Source: Flavobacteriales bacterium (GTDB lineage: Bacteria > Bacteroidota > Bacteroidia > Flavobacteriales_D > Sanyastnellaceae). Taken from it: 45,556 nucleotides of DNA. Each line of letters opens with the position of its first letter. Position 1 is the stretch's first letter. Under the pieces are notes generated by a model that worked only from the letters and a program-made list of their open reading frames with translations, made no database searches and was not told where the DNA came from. The DNA lies in NCBI GenBank assembly GCA_002862785.1, contig PKDZ01000087.1, positions 1-45,556 on the forward strand, read 5' to 3'. Of this stretch, positions 1 to 7,788 are shown in pieces. The translations under genes and the position numbers were made by a program.

Positions 1-9
1 TCGTCTTAT

Positions 10-25
10 ATGACTTTGCAATTTT
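10..25 (+). repeat. 16-bp near-repeat, copy 1 (upstream of regulator)
   Basis: This 16-mer matches positions 482-497 at 14 of 16 bases (ATGACTTT, two differing bases, then AATTTT). One copy lies just upstream of the GbsR/MarR-like gene and the other just upstream of the ferritin gene. It may be a second regulatory element or a trace of promoter duplication. The sequence alone does not show which. Confidence 0.45.
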
Positions 26-41
26 CAATATTTACTGAAAT
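22..41. promoter_or_regulatory. Candidate operator, copy 1 (TTTTCA-N8-TGAAAT)
   Basis: An imperfect inverted repeat with 6-bp arms (5 of 6 pairing) and an 8-bp spacer ends 9 bases before the GTG start of the regulator gene. A closely similar element with perfect arms lies immediately before the ferritin gene (554-573). A two-fold symmetric site with this spacing suits a dimeric winged-helix repressor. Inference: the regulator encoded between the two sites binds both, controlling itself and ferritin. Only proximity and similarity support this. Confidence 0.5.
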
Positions 42-50
42 ATTTGTCCC

Positions 51-485
51 GTGGATCCATCCGGGCTCGAAGAATTCTCTGCGGCAGCCAACTTCTTCCT
101 CGAAGAATGGCCGGCGATTCTCAAGCCCTGGGGGTTCACCCGCACGGCCGGATTGATCCACGGCACCCTCCTCATTCACTCAACTCCCTTGACTGCGGAC
201 GAGATTCTCGCCTCCACCGGTGCCAGCCGTGGCGGGGTCAGCACCCAGCTGAACACCCTCCACCAGGCCGGACTCATCGAGCGGATGCGCCTCCTCGGAG
301 AAAGACAGGAGCGGTTCAGCCCAATCCGGGACGGACGCCTGATTCGGGCCGCCCTCCTGGCCCACTTCGAACAAAACACCCTGAGGCCCATGAAGCTCCT
401 CGAACACACCCTCACAGCCATTGCCGGGAAAGAAGACCTGTCGTGGTTGGGCGCCCTGCATGACTTGGGTCAAAACGACACATGA
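51..485 (+). CDS. GbsR/MarR-like winged-helix transcriptional regulator
   Basis: A protein of 144 residues starting at GTG; no in-frame ATG gives a complete N-terminus. The first ~45 residues are helical (FFLEEWPAILKPWGFTRTAG), followed by a winged helix-turn-helix at about residues 48-80. The recognition segment reads ASRGGVSTQLNTLHQAGLIE, and a basic wing (RMRLLGERQERF) comes next. This order matches the GbsR branch of the MarR superfamily, which are dimeric DNA-binding proteins responding to small molecules. The C-terminal third is a short helical dimerisation segment. The ligand cannot be inferred. Both this gene and the ferritin gene downstream are preceded by a similar inverted repeat, so autoregulation plus control of ferritin is a reasonable inference. 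The flanking non-coding DNA is AT-rich compared with the rest of the window. Confidence 0.8.
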   Translation: MDPSGLEEFSAAANFFLEEWPAILKPWGFTRTAGLIHGTLLIHSTPLTADEILASTGASRGGVSTQLNTLHQAGLIERMRLLGERQERFSPIRDGRLIRAALLAHFEQNTLRPMKLLEHTLTAIAGKEDLSWLGALHDLGQNDT

Positions 486-497
486 CTTTCGAATTTT
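482..497 (+). repeat. 16-bp near-repeat, copy 2 (upstream of ferritin)
   Basis: Second copy of the element at 10-25, overlapping the stop codon of the regulator gene (TGA at 483-485). Fourteen of sixteen positions agree. It opens the AT-rich 89-base gap before the ferritin gene. Confidence 0.4.
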
Positions 498-553
498 AAT
501 TGGTATAAAGCACATAATATCAATTAATTAAATACACTTCATTCTCCCATTTA

Positions 554-573
554 ATTTCATTTATTTCTGAAAT
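554..573. promoter_or_regulatory. Candidate operator, copy 2 (ATTTCA-N8-TGAAAT)
   Basis: A perfect inverted repeat with 6-bp arms and an 8-bp spacer ends one base before the ferritin ATG. It occupies the place where a ribosome-binding site would be, so a bound protein would block transcription elongation or initiation, and the RNA could also fold across the start. It agrees with the site at 22-41 at 15 of 20 positions. Confidence 0.5.
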
Positions 574-574
574 C

Positions 575-1072
575 ATGATTGACACACAGATTGAACAGGC
601 CCTGAATGACCAGATTGCCATGGAGGCGCGCTCCTCCCATTTCTATCTCGGCATGGCCACCTGGGCAGAGACCAGCGGATTGAACGGCACCGCCGCCTTC
701 CTCTACCGACACAGCCACGAGGAGCGGGAGCACATGCTCAAGCTCATTCGGTTCGTCAATGAGCGTGGCGGAACCGCCCACATCCCCTCGTTGGATGCTC
801 CCGCAGCGGAATTCAGCGGACTGCACGCAGTCTTCACCACGCTGCTCGAGCATGAAACCAACGTGACCGCCAGCATCAATGAAGTCGTGGACCTCTGCTT
901 GTCCAGGAAGGACTACACCACCCACAACTTCATGCAGTGGTACGTTTCCGAGCAGATTGAGGAAGAAGCCCTCGCCCGGACCATCCTCGACAAACTCGCC
1001 ATGATCGGTTCCGACAGCGCGGGTCTCTATCTCTTCGACAGGGATCTGGAACAACTCGAACCGGAGGCCTGA
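575..1072 (+). CDS. ftnA: Ferritin (FtnA-type iron-storage protein)
   Basis: A 165-residue bacterial non-haem ferritin. Ferritins assemble into 24-subunit shells in the cytoplasm, oxidise Fe(II) at a di-iron ferroxidase centre and store the ferric mineral. Visible family features are the opening helix with LNDQIAMEARSSHFYLGMA, the metal-ligand segment HSHEEREHMLK in helix B, GGTAHIPSLDAP between helices, and the EQIEEEALARTILDKL stretch supplying further glutamates. Length is normal. The start is ATG with no Shine-Dalgarno sequence; an inverted repeat abuts it. It follows the GbsR/MarR-like gene by 89 AT-rich bases, suggesting local control instead of, or beside, a Fur-type regulator. Confidence 0.96.
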   Translation: MIDTQIEQALNDQIAMEARSSHFYLGMATWAETSGLNGTAAFLYRHSHEEREHMLKLIRFVNERGGTAHIPSLDAPAAEFSGLHAVFTTLLEHETNVTASINEVVDLCLSRKDYTTHNFMQWYVSEQIEEEALARTILDKLAMIGSDSAGLYLFDRDLEQLEPEA

Positions 1073-1117
1073 TTTCGAGGCTATGGCCTGATTATTTTGC
1101 GGTTTAGCGGCTCCCTC

Positions 1118-1756
1118 ATGTGGCGTTCCCTCCTCGGCTGTTCTTTCCTCGGATGCTCTCTGCTTCCCACCCCTGCGATGGCAGCAATGGATGGCAATGG
1201 AAAGGTGTTGGAGCGGGTGTCTGAGTCCACGGGAATCCGTGTCGAGGCGGATGACCCCGAAATCGACCGCTCTCCCATCTGGGCCATTCAATACCGCCGT
1301 TACCTGTATCTGCTCGGGCGGGAGATGTTCTGGCCTGAACTGGCCGCGAGGGAATCGTTTCGCATCGCCGTCGTCGGCTGGCCCGATCTCGCAGACAACC
1401 TCAGTTCCAAGCTGGATGGTCGCGCCATCGCTGGACTTCCCGTGGACATCGTGCCCCTCGATGCGGCCGGACTGGCGGCCGAACGCGGGGACTTTACCGT
1501 GCTGTTCCTCGGAGGAACCGGAGGCGATCCTGAGACGAATGCCGAGATGCAACAGGCTGTGACCCGTTGGAACCGGAAGGGCAACAAGGAGGCCTTGATC
1601 ATCACGGACGGAGGGAGCATTTCAGGGTTTGACCTGATCCTTCGGCGCAGGAAGGTGGGCGATGAGCCCCAACTGTGCATTGTCCAGGATACGGAAGGCC
1701 TTGCCGCCAAGGGCATGACCCTCCCAGCACCGTTCCTTCAAAAGCTGTGTCCATGA
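1118..1756 (+). CDS. YfiR-like (DUF4154) exported protein
   Basis: A 212-residue protein from the ATG at 1118; a TTG at 1097 would add seven residues. The N-terminus is a signal peptide (SLLGCSFLGCSLLPTPAMA, cleavage near AMA/A). The mature part resembles the YfiR/HmsC family: an early YRRYLYLLGREMFWPE segment, then FRIAVVGWPDLADNLSSKL, GRAIAGLPVDIVPLD, a hydrophobic FTVLFLGG strand, ALIITD, and a C-terminal GMTLPAPFLQ in place of the family's GLxISSKLLxL. In Pseudomonas, YfiR is a periplasmic repressor of the membrane diguanylate cyclase YfiN. No GGDEF gene is present here. Instead the gene overlaps a TPR-like gene by four bases (ATGA) and leads to a HAMP/PP2C phosphatase, which I infer to be its signalling partner. 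The family call rests on pattern, not on a search. Confidence 0.62.
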   Translation: MWRSLLGCSFLGCSLLPTPAMAAMDGNGKVLERVSESTGIRVEADDPEIDRSPIWAIQYRRYLYLLGREMFWPELAARESFRIAVVGWPDLADNLSSKLDGRAIAGLPVDIVPLDAAGLAAERGDFTVLFLGGTGGDPETNAEMQQAVTRWNRKGNKEALIITDGGSISGFDLILRRRKVGDEPQLCIVQDTEGLAAKGMTLPAPFLQKLCP

Positions 1757-2649
1757 GCCGCTGGATTTCCGCCATCCTTCCTCTTGTTGTGGCGCTCGCC
1801 CTCCTCCCCGGATGGAGCTGGGCCCAGGGGCCTCTGACCCGTCAGGCAGTGGCGCTCGCAGAGGACGAGCGGTTTGAAGAAGCCGAAGCCATCATCGAAC
1901 GGGCCCTGAACACGGCCGAGGCCGGTGACGCCACCGCCTGGTATGTCCACGCCTTCATCGAGAAATCGCTCTTCGTGGTCCGCGACGGCCGGAATCCCGA
2001 TTCTCCCTCCCGGGTGGCAGCCACGCGATCAGCACTGGAGTGCACGCGGCTCGATGGTTCCGGTGAGCTGGAGGACAAACGGACCGCGCTGCTGACGTTC
2101 CTGGCCGATACGCACCTGGAGGACGCCCGTGACGCCGTCCGGACGAGCCGTCCGGGGGATGGCACGCGCGCCCACGCCCACCTCGAAGCCCACGCGGCCA
2201 TCCAACGCGTTCTCGACCCCTCATGGGATCCTGAACCCGACGCCGTCCTGCTCGACCAAATGCTCGCGGAGCATGCCTTCGCCCAGGCCGAGGAGAAAGA
2301 GCGCTCCGGTGCGGGCCCCTGGTTTGACTGGGGGCGAACCTGCTACAAGCGGGCGGCACTCAGGGGGCCAGATCGATTCCGCTCCCTGTTCAACCTCGCG
2401 GTTCACACCTACAACCAAGGAGTGCGTCAATTCAAAGCGTCCGAGGGCGACCTCGATGCCGCGGATTCGGCGCTGAGGGACGCGTCCGTGCTGTGGAACC
2501 TGGCCGCAACCGGGCTCGAGCAAGCGATTCAGGCGGATTCCGATCGCGCCGCTGGGTACGAGGCACTGGCCGTCGTGTCTGAGGCCCTGCTGAACCGGGA
2601 CCGAGTCGAATGGTGCCGGACCCATCTGGCCGAATTGGGCGGGGGCTGA
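1753..2649 (+). CDS. Exported TPR-like protein
   Basis: A 298-residue protein with a clear signal peptide (LPLVVALALLPGWSWAQ). The rest is almost entirely helical and rich in Ala, Glu, Asp and Arg, with paired-helix patterns such as AVALAEDERFEEAEAIIERALNTAE (residues ~32-55) and a final YEALAVVSEALLNRDR that resemble tetratricopeptide repeats. No enzyme motif is seen. The ATG overlaps the stop of the YfiR-like gene by four bases, and only one base separates its stop from the phosphatase start. Translation of all three is probably coupled. A likely role is an extracytoplasmic scaffold linking the YfiR-like protein to the sensor part of the phosphatase; this is inference. Confidence 0.72.
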   Translation: MSRWISAILPLVVALALLPGWSWAQGPLTRQAVALAEDERFEEAEAIIERALNTAEAGDATAWYVHAFIEKSLFVVRDGRNPDSPSRVAATRSALECTRLDGSGELEDKRTALLTFLADTHLEDARDAVRTSRPGDGTRAHAHLEAHAAIQRVLDPSWDPEPDAVLLDQMLAEHAFAQAEEKERSGAGPWFDWGRTCYKRAALRGPDRFRSLFNLAVHTYNQGVRQFKASEGDLDAADSALRDASVLWNLAATGLEQAIQADSDRAAGYEALAVVSEALLNRDRVEWCRTHLAELGGG

Positions 2650-2650
2650 C

Positions 2651-4477
2651 ATGCGCAACTGGTTCCACTCCATCGGGGCACGGATCTTCGCCGGATTCGG
2701 CCTCTTCATCGCGACGCTCGCCGTCTTCTTCGTGCTCACAGCCCGCACGACGAAGACACAAGCACGCCTGCTCGACGAGTCCGCGGCGCTCGACGAAGCC
2801 AAATCCGATGTCGCCAAACTGCAGCAGAGTGTAGAGGCCATGCGCGCCTATTCCTTGCTCGTGGCCAGGCTCCCAGAGCCGGTCCACCTTCACGTCGACG
2901 CCCACCATTCCCTCGACCAGCATCAGGCCGGCTTTGCCGCCAAGCTCGCTGAACTCCGAGAACAGGCTCCCGATCAGGAAGGACTCCACCAGCGCCTGTA
3001 CCACAACCACCTCGCCATGGATGCCCTGCTCGACCACCTGCAGGGCCTCGTGCCACCGGGCACCCGGAAGGCCGACTTCGACGCCAACTTCGACACCATG
3101 GTCCGGGTCGATGAGATTCTCGACAACCCCTTCGACCCGGGAGAGGACCTCAGCTCCCGCCTCGACTCTGTGGAAGCCGGCCTCACGGCGCTCGATTCGC
3201 ACTTCGAACAGGCCATCCGCATCACGGATGATGAGGTCGAGGCCAGCGGACGCCGTCTCGATGCCCTCGTCCGGTGGATTTCCCTGTTCGTGCTGCTGGC
3301 CGGTCTCGCCATCGCCGCCGGGGTGACCCGCGCCATCCGCCGTCCCCTGCGCAAGGTCCGGGCCCGGCTCATGTACCTGTCCCGGGGCGTGGACCACCCC
3401 TTCCCGATGCGCGCGAGGAAGGACGAAATCGGAGAAATGGCCGAGGCTCTGGACCGGTTGGCCACCGGTCTCAAGCGGACCCGGGAATTCAGCGCCGCCG
3501 TCGGTCAGGGACGCTTTGATGCGGAGTATACCCCGTTGAGCGAAGAAGACATCCTCGGCAAGACGCTCATCGCCATGCGCGACGACCTCGCCAGTTACGA
3601 GCGCGAGATGGAAGCCAAGGTGGAGGAGCGCACAGAGGTCCTCAAGCGACAGACTGACCAGCTGGAGTCCCAAGGGGAGGAAATCCGCAAACTCTACACC
3701 GACCTGACGTCCAGCATCGATTATGCCCGGCGCATCCAAGGCGCCATCCTGCCCAGCGACACCTTGCGGAAGGGGGTCTTCGACCGACAATTCGTCCTCC
3801 ACATGCCGCGTGATGGCGTCAGTGGGGACTTCCCTTGGTTCCATAAACTGGACGCCTGGCGCCTCATGGCGGCAGTAGACTGCACGGGCCACGGCGTCCC
3901 CGGGGCCTTCATGAGCCTGCTCGGGCACAATGCGCTGCAACACATCGGCAAGGTCTACACCCAACCGGGCAAGATCCTGGACCGGCTCAACGAGATGGCC
4001 CGGAACGTCCTCCACCGAGGAGAGGACAGCAGCCTCGAAGCCAAGGACCAAGTCCCCGACGGCATGGACCTCGGACTCGTTTCCATCAACCTCGAGGAAC
4101 GAAAGATGGAATTCGCCGGCGCCAACGCTCCAGCCTATCTCGTCCGGAACGGAGAGGTCACCGAGCTCAAGCCGGACAAGCGGGCCATCGCCAGTTTCGA
4201 GCCGGGCGAGTTCCGGTTCAACACCCAGGTCGTGTCCCTCGAGGATGGCGATATGGTGTACTGTGCCTCGGATGGCTACCCCGACCAGTTTGGCGGTCCT
4301 CGGGGGAGGAAGTTCATGCGCAAACGGTTCCGCGGACTGCTGGCGGAGCTGTCCGCCCTGCCTGTCGAACGCCAAGAGGAGGAACTGAGGCATCGCATCG
4401 AGGCCTGGCGCAATGAGGCCGATGAGGAACAAGTGGACGACATCCTCGTCTGCGGCGTCCGCATCCGACTCGGCTAA
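2651..4477 (+). CDS. HAMP-domain PP2C/SpoIIE-type serine phosphatase, membrane-anchored
   Basis: A 608-residue signal-transduction protein. An N-terminal membrane helix (about 10-31) is followed by a helical extracytoplasmic domain of roughly 180 residues. A second membrane helix lies at about 213-232, then a HAMP domain (RAIRRPLRKVRARL onward), a long coiled coil (YEREMEAKVEERTEVLKRQ) and a C-terminal PP2C/SpoIIE domain. Phosphatase motifs are visible: GVSGDFPW (metal-binding Asp), AAVDCTGHGVPGAFMSLLG, MDLGLVSINLE, GDMVYCASDGYPDQFGG and DDILVCGVRI. Such proteins dephosphorylate serine on STAS-type anti-sigma antagonists or related targets. No STAS or anti-sigma gene is in the window, so the substrate lies elsewhere. 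Gene order after the YfiR-like and TPR-like exported proteins suggests they feed into its outer domain. Confidence 0.93.
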   Translation: MRNWFHSIGARIFAGFGLFIATLAVFFVLTARTTKTQARLLDESAALDEAKSDVAKLQQSVEAMRAYSLLVARLPEPVHLHVDAHHSLDQHQAGFAAKLAELREQAPDQEGLHQRLYHNHLAMDALLDHLQGLVPPGTRKADFDANFDTMVRVDEILDNPFDPGEDLSSRLDSVEAGLTALDSHFEQAIRITDDEVEASGRRLDALVRWISLFVLLAGLAIAAGVTRAIRRPLRKVRARLMYLSRGVDHPFPMRARKDEIGEMAEALDRLATGLKRTREFSAAVGQGRFDAEYTPLSEEDILGKTLIAMRDDLASYEREMEAKVEERTEVLKRQTDQLESQGEEIRKLYTDLTSSIDYARRIQGAILPSDTLRKGVFDRQFVLHMPRDGVSGDFPWFHKLDAWRLMAAVDCTGHGVPGAFMSLLGHNALQHIGKVYTQPGKILDRLNEMARNVLHRGEDSSLEAKDQVPDGMDLGLVSINLEERKMEFAGANAPAYLVRNGEVTELKPDKRAIASFEPGEFRFNTQVVSLEDGDMVYCASDGYPDQFGGPRGRKFMRKRFRGLLAELSALPVERQEEELRHRIEAWRNEADEEQVDDILVCGVRIRLG

Positions 4478-4491
4478 GGGAGGAAGAATTC

Positions 4492-6294
4492 ATGGCAAGC
4501 GATCAGCAGGAGAAAACAAGAATCCTGGGTCACATCGACCGCCTGCAGGAGGAGTTGTGGAACCGCTTGGGGCCCGCCAACTCCCTTGTGCTGCTCGCGG
4601 GACTGATTGGCATGGCCGCCGGCCTGCTCGCCGTGCTGCTCAAGAACGGAGTCGGTTGGCTCCGGTCTCTTCCGGAAGCAGCTGGCGGTGAGGGTGCCCC
4701 GGAATTCCTCTTCATCCTGCCGATCATCGGTCTGATTCTGACCCACGTTCTGGTCCGCAAAGGATTCGGCGGTCGTCACCCCGGGCCGGGCATTCCGGCG
4801 ACCCTGCACGCCCTGTCGCGGTTGCGGGCCCGTCTCTCGCGCATGTCCATGGTCAGCCCGGCCGCCACCTCCCTCATGACCGTGGGATTCGGAGGCAGTG
4901 CGGGCCTCGAGGCTCCGGCCGTTCAAGGCAGTGCGGCCATCGCGTCAGAAGTCGCGGAACGCTTCAACCTCGACTACCGGCATCGGCTCGTGCTCATTGG
5001 GTGTGCGGCCACCGCTTCCCTCGCCGCCATGTTCAAGGCCCCACTGGCCGCCATCGTTTTTGCGGTCGAGGTCATCATGATCGACCTCACCACAGCGAGC
5101 CTTGTTCCCCTCCTCATCGCCTCCCTGTCTGCCCTCCTCACAGCCACCCTCTTCATCGATCCGGAGGAACTCATGCAAGCCGGGCGGTCCTTGCCGCGAT
5201 GGGATGGGGCTGTGCTGGTCTACCTGCCGTTTGCCGTCCTGTGCGGGTTCGCCTCCGTCTGGTTCAGCAGCGTGTACCGCGTCACCGGCAACCTCATCCG
5301 CCGCTTCCGCCACCCTGGAGCCCGCATCCTCGTTGGAGGGGGACTCATCGGGGCCGTGCTCCTCGCGTTCCCTTCCCTTTACGGTGAAGGCTTCGAGCTG
5401 ATCAATGACCTGTTGCGCAACCGGTTCGACGGCCTTGATCCAAGGGGTCGGGGCGACCTGATTCCCGGCACCGCGAGCCGGTTCCTGCTCGTGATGGCCA
5501 TCCTGTGGGCGTGCAAGCCCGCGCTCACCGGGCTGACCGTCGGCGCTGGCGGCGTCGGAGGCATCTTCGCCCCCGCCCTGGTGAGTGGTGCCCTGCTCGG
5601 AGGCATTTTCCTGTTCGCCACCGACCTCCTGTTCCCGAGTTGGCATCTGATCGGGGGGCACTTCGTGCTGGCCGGCATGGCGGGACTCATGGCCGGAATC
5701 CTGCGCGCACCGCTCACCGCCATCTTCCTCGCGGCCGAGGCCAGCGGGGGGTACGACCTCTTCATCCCGCTGATGCTCACCAGTTCGATTGCCTTCCAGA
5801 CGGCCCGATGGATGCGCCCGAACAGCATCTACACCCAGGAATTGGCCGACCGTGGCGAATTGATCACCCACGACAAGGACAAGGCCGTGTTGACCCTGAT
5901 GAAGCTCGCTGACCAACTCGAGCGAGACTTCGACCCTGTGCGCGCGGACATGACGCTCGGCAAGCTGGTCGAGGTGGTGGCCCGCAGCCGACGCAACATC
6001 CACCCCGTCCTTGGGCCTCGGGGAGAACTGGTGGGCATCGTCCCCCTTGAAGAGATCCGGGGGGTCATGTTCGACCGGACGCGGTACGACGCCCTCACGG
6101 TGCGCGACCTGATGGTGGTGCCGGCTGCGACCCTCGACCTCCAGGAGCACATGGATTCGGTCATGGACAAATTTGATCGGACACGGGCGTGGAACCTGCC
6201 GGTGATGGACAACGGCCGCTACGCGGGATTCGTCAGCCGCTCCCGCCTCTTCGGCGCCTACCGTGCCTGGCTGCAGGAGGTGTCCGAAGACTGA
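4492..6294 (+). CDS. CLC-family chloride channel/transporter with C-terminal CBS pair
   Basis: A 600-residue inner-membrane protein with about ten hydrophobic helices followed by a cytoplasmic C-terminal CBS region (about 480-590). The CLC hallmark reads GSAGLEAP (residues 136-142); Glu140 is in the position of the gating glutamate of CLC antiporters, so Cl-/H+ exchange is plausible. A second hallmark is GGIFAPALVSGALLG. CBS domains usually sense nucleotides. The start is preceded by GGGAGGA (4478-4484), 7 bases before ATG, a strong Shine-Dalgarno sequence in a window where almost no other gene has one. It lies 14 bases after the phosphatase gene and may share its transcript. Confidence 0.94.
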   Translation: MASDQQEKTRILGHIDRLQEELWNRLGPANSLVLLAGLIGMAAGLLAVLLKNGVGWLRSLPEAAGGEGAPEFLFILPIIGLILTHVLVRKGFGGRHPGPGIPATLHALSRLRARLSRMSMVSPAATSLMTVGFGGSAGLEAPAVQGSAAIASEVAERFNLDYRHRLVLIGCAATASLAAMFKAPLAAIVFAVEVIMIDLTTASLVPLLIASLSALLTATLFIDPEELMQAGRSLPRWDGAVLVYLPFAVLCGFASVWFSSVYRVTGNLIRRFRHPGARILVGGGLIGAVLLAFPSLYGEGFELINDLLRNRFDGLDPRGRGDLIPGTASRFLLVMAILWACKPALTGLTVGAGGVGGIFAPALVSGALLGGIFLFATDLLFPSWHLIGGHFVLAGMAGLMAGILRAPLTAIFLAAEASGGYDLFIPLMLTSSIAFQTARWMRPNSIYTQELADRGELITHDKDKAVLTLMKLADQLERDFDPVRADMTLGKLVEVVARSRRNIHPVLGPRGELVGIVPLEEIRGVMFDRTRYDALTVRDLMVVPAATLDLQEHMDSVMDKFDRTRAWNLPVMDNGRYAGFVSRSRLFGAYRAWLQEVSED

Positions 6295-6321
6295 CCCCAT
6301 TGACAAATGCCCCCCCGGGCC

Positions 6322-6337
6322 GATGACGACCGTCATC
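6322..6337. promoter_or_regulatory. Perfect inverted repeat GATGACG-AC-CGTCATC
   Basis: A 16-bp perfect inverted repeat with 7-bp arms and a 2-bp centre, in the 95-base gap between the CLC gene and the di-haem peroxidase gene, 53 bases before the peroxidase ATG. The 2-base centre is too short for a stable RNA hairpin loop, so a protein-binding operator is more likely than a terminator. The cognate regulator is unknown. Confidence 0.4.
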
Positions 6338-6389
6338 CGAAGAGGCGAGAGGACCCGCTTGATTCGCGGAGTACCTCATCGCTTCGCCC

Positions 6390-7784
6390 ATGTCGATCCA
6401 TGATTCCCATCGCACCCTCTGCCCCGTGGCCGGTCTTCTGGTCATGTTGCTTGCCTTTCCTTCCTGCAATCCAAGCAATTCGGTAAACCCCGAGCCCGTT
6501 TCGAAGGACTTCCAATTGCTCGCGACCATCGTGGACGCCATGGGCGAACAGGGGTACCAACAACTCCGGATGCCCAACCCTGAGGAATACGCCGCCATCC
6601 CCCAAGACCCCAACAATCCCTTGACCGTCGACAAGGTCAAGCTGGGCCGCATGCTCTTCCACGAGACAGCCTTGGGGACCCAGGCCCGAGAGGAATCCGG
6701 AATGGGCACCTTCAGCTGTGCGAGCTGCCACCACGCCACGGCGGGCTTCCAAGCCGGGGTCCAACAAGGACTCGGCGATGGTGGTGTCGGCTTCGGCATC
6801 CGGGGGGAAGGCCGCGTGATCTCTGACGCGTACCAACCCAATGAAATCGACCGGCAGCCCATGCGGTCCCCCACCGCAATGAATGGTGCCTTCACCCCCG
6901 TGACCCTGTGGAACGGGCAGTTCGGTGCGGCCGGGCCCAACGTGGGCACCGAAGCCAACTGGACCTCAGGGACCCCGATTGCCGTCAACTACCTCGGCTA
7001 CCTCGGACTGGAAACGCAGGCCATCGCCGGCCTCACGGTCCACCGCATGGCCCCGGACGCCGCCTTCTTCGACGCCCTGCCCGGTTATGTTCCTCTCTTC
7101 GACGCCGCCTTTCCTGACTTCGCAGAAGATCAACGGTACACGGTCGAGACGGCGGGGCTCGCCATCGCCGCCTACGAGCGCACGATCATGGGCTACGAGG
7201 CCCCGTTCCAGCAATGGTTGCGCGGCCAGCATTCCGCCATGACGGAAAGCCAGAAGAACGGCGCGATGGTCTTCTTCGGGGCGGCCCAATGCGGCACCTG
7301 CCACAACGGTCCCGGCCTGACCGACGGCGGTTTCCACGCCCTCGGAATGCCCGATATGCCGGGCATCGAAGCGCTGGATGCCGGAGAACAGAACTACGGT
7401 TTATCCGGTGCGGACCTCGCCCTCGGGCGTGGCGGCTTCACCGGACAGGAGGGAGACAAGCACGCCTTCAAGACGCCACAGCTGTACAACCTCAAAGACA
7501 GCCGATTCTACGGACACGGCGGCTCGTTCTACACCCTGACGGAGGTGATTCAATACAAGGTGGACGGCGAGCCGGCCAAGGCAGAAGCCGAGGATTACCT
7601 CTCTCACGACTTCCAGCCGCTGGAGTTGACCGCGCAACAACAGCACGACCTGCTGGACTTCCTGCAAGACGGTCTGCACGACCCCCATCTGGACCGGTAC
7701 GTTCCGAACAGCGTATTGAGCGGGAACTGTTTCCCCAACAGCGATCCGCAATCGTCGATCGACCTCGGCTGCGAGCCAGGGTGA
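6390..7784 (+). CDS. Di-haem cytochrome c peroxidase/MauG-family lipoprotein
   Basis: A 464-residue protein with a lipoprotein signal (LLVMLLAFPSC; Cys26 would be lipidated). Two c-type haem motifs are present: CASCH (Cys110, Cys113, His114) and CGTCH (Cys301, Cys304, His305). The framework is that of bacterial cytochrome c peroxidases and MauG-like proteins: LGRMLFHETALG, RSPTAMNGAF, NGPGLTDGGFHALG and FKTPQLYNLKDS. Such enzymes reduce H2O2 or oxidise a partner protein in the periplasm. I cannot distinguish peroxidase from MauG-like chemistry. Cytochrome c maturation would be needed from genes outside the window. It converges with the M43 protease gene, with four bases between the two stops. 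Confidence 0.93.
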   Translation: MSIHDSHRTLCPVAGLLVMLLAFPSCNPSNSVNPEPVSKDFQLLATIVDAMGEQGYQQLRMPNPEEYAAIPQDPNNPLTVDKVKLGRMLFHETALGTQAREESGMGTFSCASCHHATAGFQAGVQQGLGDGGVGFGIRGEGRVISDAYQPNEIDRQPMRSPTAMNGAFTPVTLWNGQFGAAGPNVGTEANWTSGTPIAVNYLGYLGLETQAIAGLTVHRMAPDAAFFDALPGYVPLFDAAFPDFAEDQRYTVETAGLAIAAYERTIMGYEAPFQQWLRGQHSAMTESQKNGAMVFFGAAQCGTCHNGPGLTDGGFHALGMPDMPGIEALDAGEQNYGLSGADLALGRGGFTGQEGDKHAFKTPQLYNLKDSRFYGHGGSFYTLTEVIQYKVDGEPAKAEAEDYLSHDFQPLELTAQQQHDLLDFLQDGLHDPHLDRYVPNSVLSGNCFPNSDPQSSIDLGCEPG

Positions 7785-7788
7785 GCCC

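Noticed and set aside
1065-1098. Ferritin terminator (AGGCC ... GGCCT followed by ATTATTTT)
   Set aside because: The stem has only five pairs with a 15-base loop and the T-run is interrupted; TTATTTTG at 1092-1099 could equally be a promoter element for the YfiR-like gene.
2432-4432. 666-codon minus-strand open frame opposite the phosphatase gene
   Set aside because: Antisense shadow; the plus-strand PP2C motifs are decisive.
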